This document shows positions 9,192 through 10,782 of a stretch of 10,782 nucleotides of DNA, piece by piece. Made by a program: the position numbers and the translations under genes. Source of the stretch: Mycoplasmataceae bacterium (lineage in GTDB: Bacteria > Bacillota_I > Bacilli_A > Mycoplasmatales > Mycoplasmoidaceae); contig JAISKE010000056.1 in NCBI GenBank assembly GCA_031261045.1, positions 1 through 10,782 of the forward strand. Direction: 5' to 3'. A model generated the notes under the pieces. That model was given only the letters and a program-made list of their open reading frames with translations, was not told where the DNA came from and did no database searches. How positions within the stretch are numbered: position 1 is the stretch's first letter; each line of letters starts with the position of its first letter.

Positions 9192-10105
9192 TGCAAACAT
9201 TTAGCGAAGAGATTAAAGAAGAACTAGCACATTATGAATACGAGAACGATGCCATGAAGGCAATCCTCTCTTCGTTTTTTTCTAATAATCTTGTAATTGC
9301 TTTTAATAATAACGTGGAAACTTGAGAAACGCGCACGCAATTACAAAGTACTATCAGAATGATAAATAACTTTATGGGTCAACTATATACAGTTGACAAA
9401 GAGATTTCTTTTACAGATATTAATAAGTTAAATAATCACCGTACATATAAGTTATCAATTAAAGGTAATTTTCAGCAATTATCGACTGACTTGCAGCTAA
9501 ATGAAACGTACCCATCAAGTGTTCTAAAAACCATTGATGGTCAAAGAGCTTATCTTGTGGGAGCATTCTTAAGTGGAGGCAGCATTAGCTCAATTGATAA
9601 AAGTATTTACCATTTGGAAATTCGTTCTAATAAGCCAAACTACTTAAGACTATTACAAAAATTATTAATTAAGTTCAATATATCCATTTCCATGTTGAAG
9701 CGTAAGGATCATTTTGTTCTTTACATAAAGAAAGCAACTGACATTTCAGATTTTTTAAAAATCATTGGAGCCAATAATGGTATGCAACAAATGGAAGACA
9801 AAATTATCAGTCGAGACTATTCTACTAATATCAATCGTCTAAATAATTTAGATATTGCCAATTTAAAAAAATCTATGTCTGCTGGTGTAGAACAGGTAAA
9901 GATGATTTTGAAAGTTAGGGGGACGAACGAATTTAAAGATCAACCTGACAAATTTAAATTCTTCTGTACAGTGAGATTAGGTAATCCAGAAGCTTCGCTG
10001 GCCCAAATAAAACAAATCTTTAAAACTAAATATGGAATTACAATTACAAGAACCGGTTTAAACCATTACGTATTAAAACTTAGAGAATTAGTATTAATTG
10101 CCTAG
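9191..10105 (+). CDS. whiA: WhiA, LAGLIDADG-HTH DNA-binding regulator
   Basis: WhiA is a DNA-binding protein conserved in Gram-positives and Mollicutes, built from a catalytically dead homing-endonuclease fold plus a helix-turn-helix. It acts in sporulation in Streptomyces and in division and chromosome segregation in Bacillus; in Mollicutes it has been linked to ribosomal-protein gene control. The 304 residues contain the N-terminal FSEEIKEELAHYE, the endonuclease-like segment AYLVGAFLSGGSISSIDKSIYHLEI starting at 120 (key residues G124, G129, G130, H141), then FLKIIGANNGMQQMEDK and NRLNNLDIANLKKSMSAGVEQ, and the C-terminal RLGNPEASLAQIKQIFK with GITITRTGLNHYVLKLREL. One TGA (9323-9325) is Trp45. 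The ATG overlaps the trxB stop by one base (TAATG), and the gene ends the operon with TAG. The neighbours yvcJ and yvcK found in Bacillus are absent. Confidence 0.95.
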
Positions 10106-10110
10106 CCACT

Positions 10111-10212
10111 AACTATGTAATTTTTGTGTATGTACCAATCTAATAAGTATTAAATATGAACAGTATTTTTGGCATCAACTTATGTGACATATCAGCAATC
10201 CTATACATAGTT
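10111..10212. repeat. 9-bp inverted repeat in the whiA downstream region
   Basis: AACTATGTA (10111-10119) is perfectly repeated inverted as TACATAGTT (10204-10212), 84 bases apart. A 12-bp palindrome CATATTAATATG (10215-10226) follows. The 10106-10244 stretch holds no convincing gene: the longest plausible reading frame is a 24-codon one with no ribosome site. In AT-rich DNA a 9-bp match over this distance may be chance. Confidence 0.3.
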
Positions 10213-10244
10213 TGCATATTAATATGGTAATTCATAAAATAATG

Positions 10245-10253
10245 TGTTATATT
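10245..10253 (+). promoter_or_regulatory. Extended -10 of the candidate small RNA
   Basis: TGTTATATT matches the extended -10 pattern TGnTATAAT with one mismatch in the hexamer. A start about seven bases downstream falls at G10260, exactly the first base of hairpin 1. No -35 is evident, as extended -10 promoters allow. Confidence 0.5.
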
Positions 10254-10259
10254 ATTAAA

Positions 10260-10335
10260 GACAAGGTTTCCTTGTTCGACGGGCGTGCCCGTCCTCACAA
10301 ATAAAATCCTAGTGGTAATTCATTAGGATTTTTTA
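10260..10335 (+). ncRNA. Candidate structured small RNA, about 75 nt, unknown family
   Basis: Three hairpins stand in a row. Hairpin 1 is ACAAGG-TTT-CCTTGT (10261-10275). Hairpin 2 is GACGGG-CGTG-CCCGTC (10278-10293), with 13 of 16 bases G or C in an otherwise AT-rich intergenic region. Hairpin 3 is the terminator at 10303-10332 followed by T-rich sequence. An extended -10 ends seven bases before the first stem. A nine-base single-stranded linker CTCACAAAT with an unpaired CUC lies between hairpins 2 and 3. There is no reading frame of note. It is not a tRNA, and I see no SRP RNA, tmRNA or RNase P core motifs. The layout promoter-stems-terminator supports a separate transcript. The role is unknown; pairing of the CUC segment to a Shine-Dalgarno is a guess. 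Confidence 0.55.
10303..10332. terminator. Bidirectional terminator shared by small RNA and MazF-like gene
   Basis: AAAATCCTA (10303-10311) pairs with TAGGATTTT (10324-10332), extendable by G-U, T-A and G-C to 12 pairs around a six-base loop. The plus strand has six T from 10329, and the minus strand ends the stem with TTTTATTTG. The MazF-like stop codon at 10333 abuts the stem. Confidence 0.88.
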
Positions 10336-10707
10336 TTCGTAATTAATAATTTCTTTGGCGAATTGAATGACTTGCGTTCGGATATCCTGCTTGATAATTG
10401 GAATACCCTTCACACGATTACGATCAGTTAATCTTCACCGATCAATGGTGTGCATACAGTCAGGTCAAACATATGATGATTTTTTAATATTGTGTCGTTT
10501 GGATAAATATTTATCGAATAAGATACTATTTTCATTCAAAGGATTACTGCCAAGCTCAACAATTAAAGATTTCTTAATTAACTTATCATTATCGCTAATT
10601 ACTAATATAAGTCTCCGTTTGTCTACCGGCATGTTTAAATAGTTTTTAAGGTCGCCTTCATTAACTCAATAAAAGTTTCGACGAAAGGATATTTTTTTGT
10701 TTGTCAT
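10333..10707 (-). CDS. MazF/PemK-like toxin-family protein
   Basis: A 124-residue protein that opens only when TGA is read as Trp (Trp14, Trp81, Trp91). The order of features resembles the MazF/PemK endoribonuclease fold: an N-terminal strand FYWVNEGD (12-19), RRLILVISDND (31-41) where MazF has RPVLVISND, and DCMHTIDRWRLTDR (83-96) where MazF has EQIRTIDKQRLTDK, followed by a C-terminal helix IRTQVIQFAKEI. MazF toxins cut mRNA at short sequences, but a degenerate family member could instead be a housekeeping RNA or DNA binder. No antitoxin frame is seen downstream, and only 75 bases upstream are in the window. TATAAT (10718-10713) lies seven bases before ATG 10707, with no Shine-Dalgarno, so the mRNA is probably leaderless. 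It converges on the small RNA. The gene is real with high likelihood; the family call is moderate. Confidence 0.6.
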
Positions 10708-10712
10708 ATGTC

Positions 10713-10718
10713 ATTATA
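10713..10718 (-). promoter_or_regulatory. -10 box of the MazF-like gene
   Basis: The minus strand reads TATAAT, and the expected start lies at or next to the A of ATG 10707. This suggests a leaderless mRNA and a monocistronic unit, rather than transcription from an upstream antitoxin gene. Confidence 0.5.
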
Positions 10719-10782
10719 TAGTTAAATAAATATTTAATGTTTTTAACACTTAACTAAACATAACAAAATAATGATGATTTGT

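Noticed and set aside
10156..10230. 24-codon frame MNSIFGINLCDISAILYIVCILIW, a possible small hydrophobic peptide next to the small RNA
   Set aside because: It has no Shine-Dalgarno, no clear promoter and overlaps the inverted repeat arm. AT-rich spacers often give such hydrophobic short frames by chance.
10260..10310. GTTCGAC-like T-loop suggesting a tRNA
   Set aside because: There is no acceptor stem, anticodon arm or D arm around it; the stems are two simple adjacent hairpins.
10367..10642. 91-codon plus-strand open frame at the right end
   Set aside because: It is antisense to the MazF-like gene, which has an in-frame start, stop, promoter and family resemblance; the plus frame has none.

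Overview
The window comes from an AT-rich Mollicute that reads TGA as tryptophan (genetic code 4). dinB, tlyA, the BI-1 gene, recU, the SWIB gene, dnaK, hprK, lgt, whiA and the last gene all become continuous, family-typical proteins only when TGA is read as Trp. TAA and TAG remain the stops. Gene content and the order hprK-lgt-trxB-whiA fit the Mycoplasma/Ureaplasma side of the class, but I cannot fix the genus.

Layout. Positions 12-1918 (minus) hold tlyA then dinB, overlapping by one base. Positions 1974-3345 (plus) hold a seven-helix Bax-inhibitor-1/YccA membrane protein and the Holliday-junction resolvase RecU, closed by a terminator shared with the opposing gene. Positions 3396-5914 (minus) hold three separate single-gene units, each with a TATAAT-type -10 and a hairpin terminator: a small SWIB-domain protein, the nucleoid protein HU, and DnaK, the last behind a CIRCE heat-shock operator. 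Positions 6081-10105 (plus) form the compact operon hprK-lgt-trxB-whiA, with 14-base and 1-base overlaps and a 2-base gap. Positions 10106-10332 are non-coding and contain what looks like an unannotated small RNA gene of about 75 nt with its own extended -10 and terminator. It faces a minus-strand MazF/PemK-like gene at 10333-10707.

Functions. The left part is DNA repair and recombination plus rRNA modification. The middle is chromosome packaging and protein folding. The right operon combines carbon-source signalling (HPr kinase), lipoprotein lipidation, thiol redox and the WhiA DNA-binding regulator. The points most worth a second look are an in-frame TAA at codon 11 of hprK in an otherwise intact gene, a TrxB that keeps its FAD and CxxC sites but has lost both NADPH-binding signatures, a free-standing SWIB protein beside HU with the same 11-base promoter core, the candidate small RNA, and the MazF-like gene that appears leaderless and has no antitoxin visible in the window.
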